64,000 nucleotides of DNA from Pegoplata infirma (Eukaryota > Arthropoda > Insecta > Diptera > Anthomyiidae), in the NCBI GenBank assembly GCA_963921195.1, contig OY992536.1, forward strand, positions 100,005,278 to 100,069,277, read 5' to 3'. The translations under genes and the position numbers were made by a program. Positions 43,659 through 55,895 of this stretch are shown here, piece by piece (positions within the stretch are counted from its first letter, which is position 1; every line of letters begins with the position of its first letter). The notes below the pieces were generated by a model, which saw only the letters and a program-made list of their open reading frames with translations, ran no database searches and was not told where the DNA came from.

Positions 43659-44347
43659 ACAAGTAAGAGTGTTAAATTCGGCTGTGCCGAATCTTTTATA
43701 CCCTCCAACACGTTTAAAATTTAAAAAAATCGCAGGGGCGTCTTTTTTTTTTTTGGTGGGGGGGGGTCGGTGGAGTTGGTGGGGGACACCTGTACCCCCG
43801 CTTTATATGTTTACAAAGTATTTGTTTGCGGTATTTACGCTTAAATAATACATTTTTATCGTTATTTTTAATTAATTTCTATAACCACGCCCCCCAAAGG
43901 GGAGCGGCCTGAAAAAAATCAAATTTCCTTACCCCCCTGGTCCAAGCGCATGTTTATGAATATAATATGGCATACAAATGTTACATTTGTTGAGCAAAAA
44001 TTAAAAAAAACTAGTAAAAATATTGTATTTTTCAGGGGTCGTTTTAGTTCTTCAAGGGGGAACTTTTTTCCCCCTGGTCCGATTTTGCCCATCTTCGAAC
44101 TTAACCTTACCAGTAACATAAGAGATATTCTTTCCCAATTTCAGGGGTCTAGCTCTTTTGGTTTGGACTGCATCGTTATTTCTACAGACGGACGGACGGA
44201 CGGACGGACGGACATCGCTAGAATGTCTTAGATTCTATCATGGATCAATATTATATATACTTTATGGGGTCCCCGACCGATATTTCGATATGTTACACAC
44301 GTAATGACAAAGTGAGTATACCCCCATACTGTGGTTGGAGGGTATAA
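43659..44347 (-). mobile_element. HINE subfamily I, minus strand, full length
   Basis: Minus strand from 44347: CCCTCCAACCACAGTATGGG, core ATATCGAAATATCGGTCG, TATATAATATT, six consecutive GTCC units (44188-44213), body with CCAGGGGGAAAAAAG. The 3' end has GGCACAGCCGAATTT and ACACTCTTACTTG at 43660. Confidence 0.85.
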
Positions 44348-45189
44348 CAAGAAAAATTATTTTTGTGTACAATGTGAATGATACTCTTGAATAGAAAGCC
44401 AGCCAGTCAGGCAAACCAACAACAACAACAATCAGAAAAAAACCAACAAGAAGTTGGGGAAAAATTTATTTTCCAACCAACATCATCGTCGTCATCATCA
44501 ACATCAACCTCATCGTTTCTATACAATATACAACAAGAAAAACTGCAAAAAAAAAAGAAAAATCTCATACAATTGCTAAAAAAGTATTTTGCTGTTGTTG
44601 TTTTATTTTGTTTATCTTATATTGTGTACTGTAGTTATTGTACCTCATCGTATGAGTAAATGTGGATGTGAATATTAAAAAAAAAAATAAACGTGCCTTA
44701 ACATCATGGTCGCCTGGTGGAAAGTTAAGAAAAATAACACAAACAAACATCAAATATAAACAACAACAACCATGGAACGAACCAATATTATTACTAACTT
44801 ACAACACGGCTATAGGGGAATAAATAATAACAATACAAAAACAAAAAAAAATACGAAAAGAAAAACACTTGCTACCATGCGATTTTTCCACAAACAAGTC
44901 TGGCCAGTGATGTCAAGCAACTCTTTAAAAGGAAATTTGCTAGGCTTATTAAACAAAAAAATCGTAGATAATATAATTAGCTCAGTAAATTAAGTAATTA
45001 TCATCGGAATTTCAGAAAAGATGCTAAAAATTTGAATAAAATGTTTACTAGGTTGGTGCGTATTCCAACAAAGTGCTCAGATCCACTATTTATAGTACGA
45101 TAGGTTGGTACAAGATAATACAAGCATTTTAAAAACAATAAGATCAAAATATATCTTCTGTTCACTCATCGCGGGTCACAATAGGGGAT
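44348..45189. other. Unique-looking island rich in CAA/CAT triplets
   Basis: CAACAACAACAACAATCAG and CATCATCGTCGTCATCATC stretches (44418-44510) and AACAACAACAACC at about 44760. Short frames are low-complexity and end quickly. This resembles fly intron or UTR-type DNA; no exon is demonstrable. Confidence 0.45.
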
Positions 45190-45637
45190 TTTCAATCAAA
45201 TGGAAAGAGGAGAATCTTTGCCAAATTTTCCATTTTTTTATTTTGCGAATTTATGGAAGGGGATGTAAATAATGTCCTTTCAAATCTTTATCAAAATATT
45301 TTGTAAAAATTTTAAATGATATTGAAGGATAAAGTTTTGAAAGGGCATTACTTCCCTTCTTTTTTCCTGATACGTCAAAATAATAAATTGGGAAAATTAG
45401 CGGAGAATCTCCTTTTTCATTTACCATGACAAGTAGCATTCTAGGACAAGCACAAATTTTTAAAAAATATTTTACAAAAATATAATGCTCTCCAACTTTG
45501 AAGTCGTTTTAAAAGGAAACAGGATCACAAAATGAAAAACTTTTTACATATATACATTCTCTAGTTTCAATCTTATATTATCCCGTTCGTATTTAACGTT
45601 TTTTTCTCGCTGTCAGACCGTGTTAATACTTGAAAAC
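45190..45637. mobile_element. Foldback of the CCGTCCGAC family, 5'-truncated
   Basis: The two halves around a centre near 45300 are imperfect inverted copies (AGGAGAATCTTTGCCAAATT against AAAATTAGCGGAGAATCTCC). The right end AAAAGGAAACAGGATCAC..TTCGTATTTAACG..CTGTCAGACCGTGTTAATA matches the right arm of 57889-59628. The left outer part is missing. Confidence 0.65.
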
Positions 45638-46379
45638 TATATAAGTGGCGTATACTTAATTTTGTAATTGCCTTTTAATAACAATCGTACGCAACGGTGC
45701 ACAGTGGTTTATTTTTAATAATTTGGCTATTTCGTAAGTAGGTACTGGACGGATTGCAGCGAAATTCATACCGGTTATAGCTAACGTAATTTCGAGCTTA
45801 AGTTTGGACGCTGGACCCCACATGTCCAATAAGGGCACCACCAAGGCCCTTAAAATACGACATATTAAGTTTACAAAAACTTTAAATGCTTTAAAATCAC
45901 CATCGTCAAATGCGTGTAAAAAAAATCTAGCACTGAACTAAAAAAAAGTCCTAAGGGGTTTCTTATATAAAAACTCAACTTTGATTTGCTTTTGGTTCTA
46001 TTCCATTTCGATTCAGATATATATTCAGATATACCCCGCCTCTAATATAGGCGTGTCAGCAAAAATTGTTAAAAATCATTTTTTTTTTGGGAAAATTTTA
46101 ACAAACAAATTGGGAATTGAGGGAATTTTTTCATCAAATCTTTATATTTTGTTTTGTGTTAAAATTTCTTATAGTAAGATTTATATCAAGTTTCTTTCTG
46201 AAACTTTCAGAAAAATCACTAGTTTACAACGAAAATGCCTCCAAACCTCGACTATTTTTTTTTACGTAAAACTCAAAAATTTACGGGAAAATTTTTTTCA
46301 CGAAACATTTTTGTTAATCAATTTTTTTAGCATTTTTTTTTGAGGTATTTCACTATTTGCCTTATATCTTTAGTTATGT
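45638..46379. other. Non-genic DNA
   Basis: No gene or element ends are recognised. GGTGCACAGTGG (about 45697-45708) resembles a hAT-type terminus but no partner is seen. Confidence 0.35.
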
Positions 46380-47000
46380 ACCTCCGATCTACTCGCGAAA
46401 AAGACCAAATTAAAGCTCATCAAACTTGCAACAAACCCCACACACATTATTTTGCCATCAGTTCATAAGTTATAGAGTAGCAAGCGTATTTAATATAAAA
46501 AATACACTTTTTGATTAAAAACCAGATTTTTATTTTTTTTTTAACTAGAAATCGTTAAAATAATCATTATATTTATTTTTCTTAAAAGCCTGAACCTTTA
46601 CAAAGAAAGCAAAGTTTCATTAAAGTCTATGGGCAAATACCAAAGCTATAAAGTGTGTAATGAATCTACACATAAAATTTCGCATGTATTTATATATTTT
46701 TTCTGTATTTTAAATACAACAAAAAAACTTGGTTAAGTAACTAAGTGTTTGTTGTGTGTTTTTCTATAAAATTTTTATAACTTTGGAGTTAACCCATAGA
46801 TTTTTATCAAACCGACTTTGTTATCTTTGTAAAAGATTATGCTTATAGAAATTTTTGCAAACTATATGGGAAAAATATTTATTTTTTTTTTTGCATATTT
46901 TATAGGAAAAATATAAAAAAAATCGAAAACAGCAATTTTGGTAAACGGATTATGATTTTTAAACATAAAAATTATTTTTTTATTGGTTCCAAAAGTTTAA
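46380..47000. repeat. Foldback-like inverted repeat
   Basis: TTTACAAAGAAAGCAAAGTT, TAAAGTCTATGGGCAAATA and CCAAAGCTATAAA (46595-46655) are inverted as TTTATAACTTTGGAGTTAA, CCCATAGATTTTTATC and CTTTGTTATCTTTGTAAAA (46774-46838). Outer limits are unclear. Confidence 0.6.
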
Positions 47001-47104
47001 AAATGGTAAAAAATATAAAAATGCGATTTTGGACTAAAAATGCTGATCAGCGATTTTGGTCCACAGATTGTGATCAGTAGGGTTTAGATTTTCATGCACT
47101 AAAA

Positions 47105-47525
47105 AAACAAAAATACTCGCTTTAAATATGCCCCTAAAAAAAAAAATTAAAATTATGCACTAAAATGATCAAAAATATGCACTAAAATCATGAAAAATGT
47201 ACGATAAAAATCTTGTTTTTACACGAAAAAATTCGTTAATAGTCAAAATATCTTCGGTTTTTAATATTAAGATTTAAAACTTTCTATAAACAGTTAAGTG
47301 AAAGATTTTCTTAATAAATAAATAAAATCTAAAAAAATAAAAAAAATATTTTTTGTTATTTAAAAATAAATTTTTTAAAATTTAAATAATTTTTGAAACA
47401 AATAAATTTCAATTGGTGCTTATCTTTGGAAAAATATGCAAAAATATGCACTTAAAAGTTTAAAATATGCAGTTAAAACGAAAATATGCAAAAATATGCA
47501 GAAATATGCAAAAATGAATCGATGT
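47105..47525. repeat. AAATATGCA-rich repeat arm
   Basis: Ten or so AAATATGCA/ATGCACTAAAA words end with TCGATGTCATTTTAA. The same end sequence closes the left arm at about 52555-52572, so this is probably one arm of the foldback family seen at 52310-53415. Confidence 0.6.
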
Positions 47526-48089
47526 CATTTTAACAGAAAGATAACACCGCTTAACACTCATTTTCAGGTTTGAATTCTGATGATCAATTTTAGTAGTTTT
47601 TGATCTCCTGATTCCAAATATGTTCTCCAAATTTTCCCGTCACATCTAGATTTTTAGTTATTCACGATTCAAAAAGCGAAAAATGGCGATTTTTGCATTA
47701 TTTGAATTCCTGCACAGCAGCCATTTAGTGGAATACAAATCTGGTATAAAGCGCAATAGTACAATCCGTCTATGGACTCCAACATAGGAAACAATTTTTT
47801 TTTCCAATTCTCGCGTTTTGTTGGGTTTCACTTGCGTTTTGAAATAATACTGTTAAAATTATCATTTTTGTAAAATTTATCTTATTTTTTTGATATTTTT
47901 TAAAGAAAAACTAAAAAATAAATATTTTACAAATTTAAGTTTTCTGTATTATTTTTCATATAAACCGGAAGATATCTTCAATGGGTTAAAAAATCTATAA
48001 AAAAGAATGAACTTTTTCCTAAATTTTGAGCTCATCACAGTAAAGATTGATCATCCGGTTTTTGTTTTTTGTTTTAGAGCCTTTTAAAA

Positions 48090-49817
48090 CCCAGCAAAAA
48101 AAGAGCTTACCATTCTCTACAAAATTCACCATAACTTATGAACCAGATGTACTTCTTCTTCAACTGAAACATTGATGAATTTAATATGGGCGTGACACAC
48201 AAAGTATGTTCTTTTTTTCGCCACTTTTCAATGGCGAAAGATTGACATTTTTATCACAACTTCTGAAGTAGTGATCCGGATGTTAATATTTCATCACTTC
48301 TCTAGAAGTGCATATTTCTTGGCATTTTGGGTGTGATTATGTCATTTTTAATTGGTGATTTAGAACTTCCAAATTAGAAGTAATTTTTTCACTACTTTTT
48401 GTAAGATAAATTGAAAGAGTATTTTTTTGTAATATTTACACTAAAAACACTGTTTGACAGCAAAAACCAGTGGGTATCAGGTTGGTTGGCTACCATTTAA
48501 TTTCCTCTCTCAAAAAGTTGGTTCTCTTAGTGTTGCCTATGCTATTGCATGTAAAAACTCTCTTAAACATTAAGAGAACCAATTTATATAAAGTGACATA
48601 TTGTTTTGGGGCCTATCAAAACCTCTGATATATTCTTTACTCTATGGCAAAAACCTCCCAGTGAAATTTCTAAAGCACGTACGTTTTTGAGATATTCGCT
48701 GTTATAAAAAGTAAAAAACAATATTTTAGCACTTTTAGGGGTCTACTGTTACGTATTCTTACGTTGCTTCCACCAAATAGGACTTGATTTCATATAAAAT
48801 GGACCTCGTGATTCCAAAACTGCAATCCAAATTTTTCAAGCATGTTCTGTTTTTGAGATATTCGCGTTTGAAAATTTTAGTGTGATTTATAAAGAATATA
48901 AGTGCGCAACAGTGGAGTTTAGATTTTTAAACGCCAATATTTCAAAAACAGTACGCGATAGAAAAATTTGGATACCAGATTTGTAATAAATTTTACTAAA
49001 TCGAGTACTTTTGTGTTTGAGCAACTTAAGAATATGTTACAGAGGAGACCCAAATATATCAATATTCAAACGCGAATATCTTAAAAACCTTACGTGATAG
49101 AAAAATTAATTTCATTGATAATCCAACGTATATACTTCGAATTAAAAAAAGGAGTAATTGTAAAGATCACAAAACTAAAAAAAATTCACGGCAAATCGAA
49201 AAACCAGTTTGTTCTGACCACAAGCATAAACCTCAATTTTCTAAAAAGCTTAAACAATCTTTAATAATGTGATCGATAAACACTCGCTTTAGTTCGTAAA
49301 TGTATTTATTTAATTTAGGACCACTATTTTTCGATATATGTAAGATATAGAATGGTAGTTAAACGTCAAATTGCTTGTATGAAATTGAAAAAATTATCAA
49401 TAATCGATTTTCGTCTTTTCGAGTTTTTAAGCTCTATATAAAGAGAAATGAAATGCCATTACCAAATTTAGTCACCATTTTTGCAAAACCTAAATCTATT
49501 CGAAGCTCGACGTAGAAAAAAGTGCATACTTCGTGTATCACCCCCATTCTAAGCGTTTCAGTTGAAAAAGAAGTTCATATGTTGTGGTGATTTGATTTAA
49601 TTTGATATGATTTAATTCCTAAGAACATATAAATGAAGTACTTTGAAATCATTAAGTAAAGAACTGGTGAAAAATGTTTTTATTATTATTTTGTAGCATT
49701 TTTGGAAGTGATTTTAAAAGTACTTCTTACGGAATATGAAGTTCGGCACTTATCGCTACTGTGTATGTAGTGAAACCGCTAATTCTTTTTGAACCACTTC
49801 GTTTATTTTTTGCTGGG
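48090..49817. mobile_element. CCCAGC-TIR element, 1.7-kb copy
   Basis: It begins CCCAGCAAAAAAAG and ends TTTTTTGCTGGG, with AAA on both outer sides, as at 38192-42390. ACTTC/GAAGT words are dense at both ends (CACTTCTCTAGAAGTG at about 48295). The middle contains inverted stretches near 48790-48880 and 48930-49010 (GATTCCAAAACTGCAATCC against TTGGATACCAGATTTG) and a 12-bp hairpin (48518-48529/48571-48582). No transposase. Confidence 0.7.
48518..48582. repeat. 12-bp perfect stem-loop
   Basis: TTGGTTCTCTTA is exactly inverted as TAAGAGAACCAA, with a 41-nt loop containing TGCCTATGCTATTGC. Confidence 0.75.
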
Positions 49818-50189
49818 AAATGGTGCTTTTTCAAATTTTTTTCACAGTGTTTTTTTAAACTACATGTTTGACCAATAATAGTGCAACAACTTCAAATTTT
49901 TTTCATCATATATTTGAGATCATAGTTCAATTCTACTCTTACGCTGTATACCAGATTTTTATTACACCCAGTGGATGCTGTGCAGGCTTTAAAAAAAAGC
50001 AAAAATCGCGTTTTTTCGCATTTTCAACCGCGAATAATTAAAATTCTAGACGTGATGGAAAAATTTGGAGCACAGATTTGGAATCAGCGAGTCAAAATTG
50101 TTTAAAATTCAAACCGGAGCCAAAACCTTCGATTTGTTGAGCGGTGTTATTATAATATTTTTAAAATTTTATAAAACAAAATTTGGTCA

Positions 50190-50565
50190 ACTGATATTGA
50201 CACTCCATTGTAGAATGCTTTTTTTAAAGGACAAAATCGGCTGCAGTTGTAAGCAAAAACTACTGGACCAATTTTGATTTGTAGATTATTAAATTTTTTA
50301 GTACTTACCGTGGCCATTTTATTAAATTTTGACTTAATAATGTTTTTAATGAAAGAAGAAAATTGATTTTTTCCATTTTTAAAGTTTACTTTAGCATAAC
50401 TTCAACAAAAATCAATATTTTTCAAAAAATGGCCACGGTAAGTACTAGAGAATTTAATAATCTACAAATAAAATAAAAAATAAAAAAAAATCATCAAAAT
50501 CGGTTCAGTAATTTATGCTACAACTGCAGCCGATTTTATCCTTAAAAAAATAATCTGCGATTGAA
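50190..50565. mobile_element. Short foldback, arms about 130 bp
   Basis: Left arm: ACAAAATCGGCTGCAGTTGTA, CAATTTTGAT, TAGATTATTAAATT, TAGTACTTACCGTGGCCATTT. Right arm: AAATGGCCACGGTAAGTACTA, AATTTAATAATCTA, ATCAAAATCG, TACAACTGCAGCCGATTTT. Pairing is nearly perfect near the loop, so it is relatively young or under conversion. It contains no gene. Confidence 0.8.
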
Positions 50566-51767
50566 AGGCATCTCTGGAAATTCTTTATTTTTTTTTTTAA
50601 TTTAAATAATTTAGTACTCTGTCCTTTAAGGGTGAATTATTCTAGCAAATAAATGTGTCTACACAACTTGTTAACGATTGAATTTTTGCAAAACAATCAC
50701 TCATATTTGTAGAATATAACCTTGCGTATGATTGATATAAAATTGTTATGAAGAAATAATTATTACTCATACGTCATAGAACTTGTTTTCATAGAATTTA
50801 ATTTTGTGAGATGCACAACAAAAAAATTCTAATAAGTTTATTAATTTTTAACTTAATAATCACATGAAGATAAAATTTCAAAGAGCCATATCCAAAACTC
50901 TGATTAAGAATCCTGCAGAATTAGAGTCCTAAGGAGCAACTTAAAATCTAAAAATAATTCAGAACAACAAATTTTCCAAAAATTTTTTTTTGATTTATAA
51001 AAATTAAACCCCACCTTTCACTATGAAAACAAAATACCACATTACTCATACAACATAAAGGCATATGATACCATACGATTACAATATCATTTACCTTGTA
51101 AAAATTTTCACAGTGGAAAAAATCTAAGAAATTTTTTTATTTTTTTTAAGCGAAAATAAAAAAAGTTCAAAAACCTTGTAAAAATAATGATAATGCTGCT
51201 TGAATTAGCAAAAGCAACGACATTATGATTTTAAAAAGCGGCTTTTGCACTTCTTAGCTATGTATGTATAGTATAATATGCACACACCACAACAAATATA
51301 ATAAAATCATATAGAAAAACATTAACAAACCATTATATATAATGCGGTAAAACTATAATAATTTTCCACATTTTCACAAATACTGATAAACTCGTGCACG
51401 CATACATTTTCAAAATATTTGTAAGCAAAAATCTAACAAAAATCCCCATTATAAGTTTTGTAGCTATAATCTGTGTATAGAGAGCTTTTTCTTCTCGTGA
51501 TTTCTAGGAATTTCCACTAAATCATCGAACATTCAACTGTCTTTAAAATACATATTAGCGATAATAACAACAACAATTACAGCGAAAATAATAACAATAA
51601 CAACAGCAACATCAACAACCAGTGCAACTTGTAAATTAATTTTGTAAAACTTTTTAAGCGCACAAATCCGTTAGAAAATACTATTTTAAACAACCATTTG
51701 CAGTAGGGTGGATCAATTTTTGAAGCAAAAGAAAACAGAAACAACAACAACATTTAAGCCTAAGTTA
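50566..51767. other. Unique AT-rich DNA
   Basis: No coding sequence. CAACAACAATTAC and CAACATCAACAACC stretches (51567-51620) are low complexity. Probably host intron or intergenic DNA. Confidence 0.5.
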
Positions 51768-51862
51768 AGCCAAATCCGATCATTTTAACCCGTGGCGTCC
51801 TTCGATCAAAGTTTAGAGTTTTTGGTAAAAAGTTTCTAAAACTAAAATGATCGGATTTGGCT
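51768..51862. repeat. 20-bp stem-loop
   Basis: AGCCAAATCCGATCATTTTA (51768-51787) is exactly inverted as TAAAATGATCGGATTTGGCT (51843-51862); the loop is 55 nt. Confidence 0.8.
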
Positions 51863-51869
51863 CAAATTA

Positions 51870-52150
51870 AGTTTATATGAAAGATTGTCTTAAGCTCTAT
51901 GAAAGGGTTTTGAGATTTGTAAAAATAAAAATCTTAAACGTAGGAAAACCCGCCCTTTTTGGATTTTTTTTGACAAATTTTAAATGGCGGTATCGAAAAC
52001 TGAAAAATGGCCTTGTCTTTCCCCCTCCTTTTTACCCCCTAAATTTGAATTTGTGCCGCTTTATTTTTTCTGATCCACAAAATAAACCCAATTCCATAAA
52101 GATCCGCGGGTGACACTAGGGAGACTTCCCTTGTAAGTGGAGGGTATAAA
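51870..52150 (+). repeat. HINE family 2-like fragment
   Basis: AACGTAGGAAAACCCGCC, GACAAATTTTAAATGGCGG and TATCGAAAACTG match the block at 2262-2325. At its right edge GTGGAGGGTATAAAC is a HINE end word. Ends are incomplete. Confidence 0.5.
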
Positions 52151-52309
52151 CAATATTGGACCAGTAGGGCAATGTCATTAGGTTTCTTTTTTGACTTAAA
52201 AATAGGAATGTTCCGAACAGAGTGAAAAAATGAAAGGGTCAACGCAAAAAAATTTTGAGACTTTTTTAAAAAAATTCACAAAAAATTATAAAAATAAGCT
52301 TAAATTTTA

Positions 52310-53415
52310 ATTTTATACAAAATATCCCACAAAAATATACAAAATATGAAAAAAATATGCATTTATAGCAAAATATGCATTTTCAGTCTGCTCAACAGGC
52401 AAATTAATGATGTTTACAAAAAAAAATTCATAAAAATGGAAAAAATAAGCCAAAACTAAAATTTTATACAAAATATGACCCTAAAATGCATTTATAGCAG
52501 AAGACGAGCAAAATATGAATTTTCAGCAAAATTTGCAAAAATATGCACTAATGAGTCGATGCCATTTTAAAGCAAATTCGTTGATTCTCAAAGATATTTA
52601 ATTTATGCTGTTCTAAGACTAGCGGGAAAAAACATGCATTTTTATGAAAGTTCTATATATCGTCACCAAAAATGTAAAACGCCCTAACTAACAAAAAATT
52701 CAAAATCGGTATTTTGATAGATTCTGGTGTATTTTATTAACCTACACGTTCCTACAAAAAATTAGTGTCACATAATAAAAATTAACGATTTTATAGCCAA
52801 AAATTAAAAACATGTGAATTGCGAAATGGCCAATGAACGCAACTAGAAATACGTTTTTTAATAATTTTAATAAATGTTGATACATATTCATAAAACGTAC
52901 GTTCTCACAAAATTTTAGCCCAATTCAATCAAAACTAACAAAGTTATTAACAAATTAAAAATTTTACTCTATACTGTTTTTTGCTTCTTCTGTAAAATCA
53001 ATAAAATGTTAGTTAGGGCCTTTTGCATTTTAGGTGACGATATGGTGATAACCAAGGAGAACAGCACAAATCAAATATATTTACAAATCAAAGAAATTGC
53101 TTTAAAGTGGCATCAATTCGTTATTGCATATTTTTGCATATTTTTATGAAAATTTATATTTTGCTAGTCTCTGCTATAAATGCATATTTTTGGGTCATAT
53201 TTTGTATAAAATTTTATTTTTGCTTATTTTTTCCATTTTTTATGAATGAAAAATATGCAAAATTTTTGAAAATTCAAAAATTTTGCATATTTTGCTAGTA
53301 TTCTGCTGTAAATGCATATTTTTGGGTCATATTTTGTATAAAATTTTAGTTTTGGCTTATTTTAGCCATTTTTTTATACAATTTTTTTGTAAAAATCATT
53401 AATTTTTTTTCTAGG
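52310..53415. mobile_element. Foldback element with ATATGCA-rich arms
   Basis: Left arm 52310-52715 (AAATATGCATTTATAGC, AAATATGACCC, CGATGCCATTTTAAAGC, CGTCACCAAAAATGTAAAACG, CCCTAACTAAC). The right arm 53005-53415 is its inverse (GTTAGTTAGGGCC, TTGCATTTTAGGTGACG, GCTTTAAAGTGGCATC, GGGTCATATTTTGTAT). The right arm carries a local duplication of the GGGTCATATTTTGTAT block. The unpaired centre is about 290 bp. The frame at 53107-53298 follows the repeat and is not a gene. Confidence 0.75.
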
Positions 53416-53448
53416 TCAAATACTTGTCTGACCGAAATGATTTGTTTT

Positions 53449-53984
53449 TATACCCTCCAACCACAGTATGGGGGTATACTCACTTTGTCATTCCGTTTGT
53501 AACGCATCAAAATATCGATCGGTGATCCCATAAAGTATATATATTATTGATCCATGAACGATTCTAAGACATTCTATGAATGTCCGTCTGTCCGTCCGTC
53601 CGTCTGTCTGTAGATAACACAATGCAGTCCAAAATAAAAAAGCTAGACTCCTGAAGTTTGGCACAAATATGTCTCATGTTCATAGGCAGGTTAAGTTCGC
53701 GAATGGGCAAAATCGGCCCTGGGGGAAAAAAGTTCCCCCTTGAAGAACTGAACCAACCTCTGAAAAAATACACTTTTTTTACATGTTTTTTTGTATTTTT
53801 GCTAAATAAATGAAACGTTTGGTATATTTATCGCGATAGGAAGGTGCTGTCAATGTCCCCCACTGACCCCATCACCCCCCCCCAAAAAAAAAACGCCCCT
53901 GACAAATTTTTTTTTTTTTTAATTTTTTATACATTTTGGAGGGTATAAAAGATTCGGCACAGCCGAATTTAACACTCTCACTTG
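53449..53984 (+). mobile_element. HINE subfamily I, complete and young
   Basis: Intact 5' pair ACCCTCC..GGGGGTAT, core CATCAAAATATCGATCGG, TATATATATT, seven GTCY units (53581-53612), body, hairpin ATTCGGC-ACA-GCCGAAT and ACACTCTCACTTG at the end. It is close to the copy at 42742. Confidence 0.9.
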
Positions 53985-53994
53985 TTATTAATAA

Positions 53995-55883
53995 CACTGT
54001 GCCACAAAAAACACAAAATCGAATATACTTTTGAAATAGGTAGTTAAGGTTGTAGGTCTCGTCGAAAAGATCACAAAAATGTCCATCAAACTTGCCAGAC
54101 ACCCTCAAGTTTTAAAGTTATGGTAAAAAAACTTTTTTTTTACACTATTCTCACTAAACCACGTGTAACTTAAAAAGTTTTCAACCGATTTTTAATTTTT
54201 TAACTGTTTTGGACAGAAGAAGGATAGGGCTTTTTATGTGTGTGAATTGGTCTATACATATTAGAAAGATATGCATTGATTTTTTCAACAATATCTACTT
54301 TTTTTTGTTATTTTTTGAAAATTTTTTGAGTTTATCGATTTTTTTCTGCAATAGTTCGTTCAACAATATTTATATTTATAAACGTACTCTTAAGGAAAAT
54401 TTAATTGTGAATACGATGAGCTTTATGCCGATAAAATCGGATAACAATTTACAGAGTTGCGATAATTTTTTTAAAAAAGAAAATTAAGATTTTGCATGAA
54501 ATTGCCGTGCGGATAACCCACACAAAAAAAAAAAAAAAAAAAATAAACGAACATACTGAGAGGTCACGTATCATTATTTTAAAGGTTTTTGCCTCCCTGA
54601 ATTCGAATTTGACCTTCAAATTGCGCTATCTTATTAAGTTTTTGATATATCAATTTATGTTAAATATCTCAAAAACCTGACGCGATAGAGCAATTTAAAG
54701 GTCAGATTCAGCGACCCAAAAACCTTAAAAAATATCGTACATGATCTCTTATGATAATTTTTTTTTTGCCTGGGTTGTCTGAACGGCGATTTCCTGCAAA
54801 ATCTTAATTTTCTTTTTTAGAAAAATTATCACAACTCTGTCAATTGTTATCTAATTTTTTCAGGATAAAACTCATCGTATTCAAAATTAAATTTTCTTTA
54901 AAACTACGTTTATAAATATAAAGGTTGTCAAACGAACTATAGCAGAAAAAAAATCAATAAACTCGAAAAATTTTCAAAAAATAACAAAAAAACTTTGATA
55001 TTATAGAAAACAAGTAAAAAAGTTAAATTCGGCCTTGCCGAATGTAGTGATACCCTCCACAATTTCAAAAAGATTATTGCAAAAAACTTTATTTAAAAGG
55101 AAATTACTTTTGAAAAAAAATTTTTGAAAAAAATTTCCGCGAAAAAAAAATCCGCGATTTTTGTCTTTTTTTGTCAAAAAACATGTTCGTACTTGTTTAA
55201 ATACCATTTGGTGTTCAATTATGTTCACATATGTCAACCAGCAGGCGAATTAAAGCATTTTGTATTTTTAGGTTATGTTGAATGTACTGAAATTTTTGAG
55301 GTGTCCTTACATTTTCGTTCATAACTTTTGAACCGCTGAACCGATATCGCTCAAACTTCTCAGGAGAACTTCTAATAAACATGTTAAGTTTCAGTTATCT
55401 CTGTGCAATAGTTTGTCCGTGATCACCATTTCTACAGACAGACGGACAGACGGACAGACGGACAGACGGACATCGCTAGAATGTCTTAGAATCGATCACT
55501 GATCAATAATATATATACTTTATGGGGTCCCAGACCGATATTTCGATGAGTTACAAACGGAATGACAAACTTATATATACCCTCTATCACTATGTGGAGG
55601 GTATAAAAACAATAGATATCTTTCTTATATGTGTAGACCAATTCACACACATGGAAAGCCCTATTATACTTCTATCCAAAACAGTTGAAAATTTTTAAAT
55701 CGGTTGAAAATTTTCTGAATTACACAAGGTTTAGTGAGCAAACTCGCGAAAAAACGTTTTTTGACAATAACTCTAAAATTTGAGGGTGTCTGGCAAGTTT
55801 AATTGGCATTTTTGTGATCTACTCGACAAAACCAACAACTTATACCATGTCACATCGGAAGTATTTTTTACTGTAGCACAGTG
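53995..55883. mobile_element. Long palindromic foldback element, copy 2
   Basis: Starts CACTGTGCCACA, ends TGTAGCACAGTG, flanked by TAA (53992-53994 and 55884-55886). It aligns along its length with 26998-29814 apart from insertions: it lacks the MITE present there (single TA at 54225-54226) and gained a minus-strand HINE at 55011-55608. Halves are inverted around about 54665 (AATTGCGCTATCTTATTAAG against GATAGAGCAATTT). No coding sequence. Confidence 0.85.
55011..55608 (-). mobile_element. HINE subfamily II, minus strand, full length
   Basis: Minus strand from 55608: ACCCTCCACATAGTGATAGA, core CATCGAAATATCGGTC, GTCY run (55437-55468), body with GCGGTTCAAAAGTTATG, GGAGGGTATCACTACATTCG, hairpin ATTCGGC-AAG-GCCGAAT and TTTTTTACTTG at 55011. 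Comparison with the sister foldback (29530-29545) places the insertion within the sequence TATAGAAAAATCAATAG. Confidence 0.88.
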
Positions 55884-55895
55884 TAAATAATTATT

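Larger units (their letters stand above)
47562..50118. mobile_element. Foldback element with 200-bp arms, interrupted
   Basis: The left arm (47562-47775: CTGATTCCAAATATGTTCTCC, TCACATCTAGATTTTTAG, CTGCACAGCAGCCA) is the inverse of the right arm (49915-50118: TTTGGAGCACAGATTTGG, ATTCTAGACGTGATGG, GGATGCTGTGCAG). The CCCAGC-TIR element lies between the arms. No coding sequence. Confidence 0.7.

Noticed and set aside
44378..44659. Frame with poly-Gln and poly-Ser stretches
   Set aside because: CAA and TCA/TCG triplet runs give low-complexity peptide by default; no splice signals or recognisable domain.
45690..45715. GTGCACAGTGG as a hAT terminus
   Set aside because: No inverted partner or 8-bp duplication was found nearby.
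50300..50455. GGTAAGT words at 50310 and 50443 as splice donors
   Set aside because: They are the two arms of a foldback element (TAGTACTTACCGTGG and its inverse), so the motif is explained by the palindrome.
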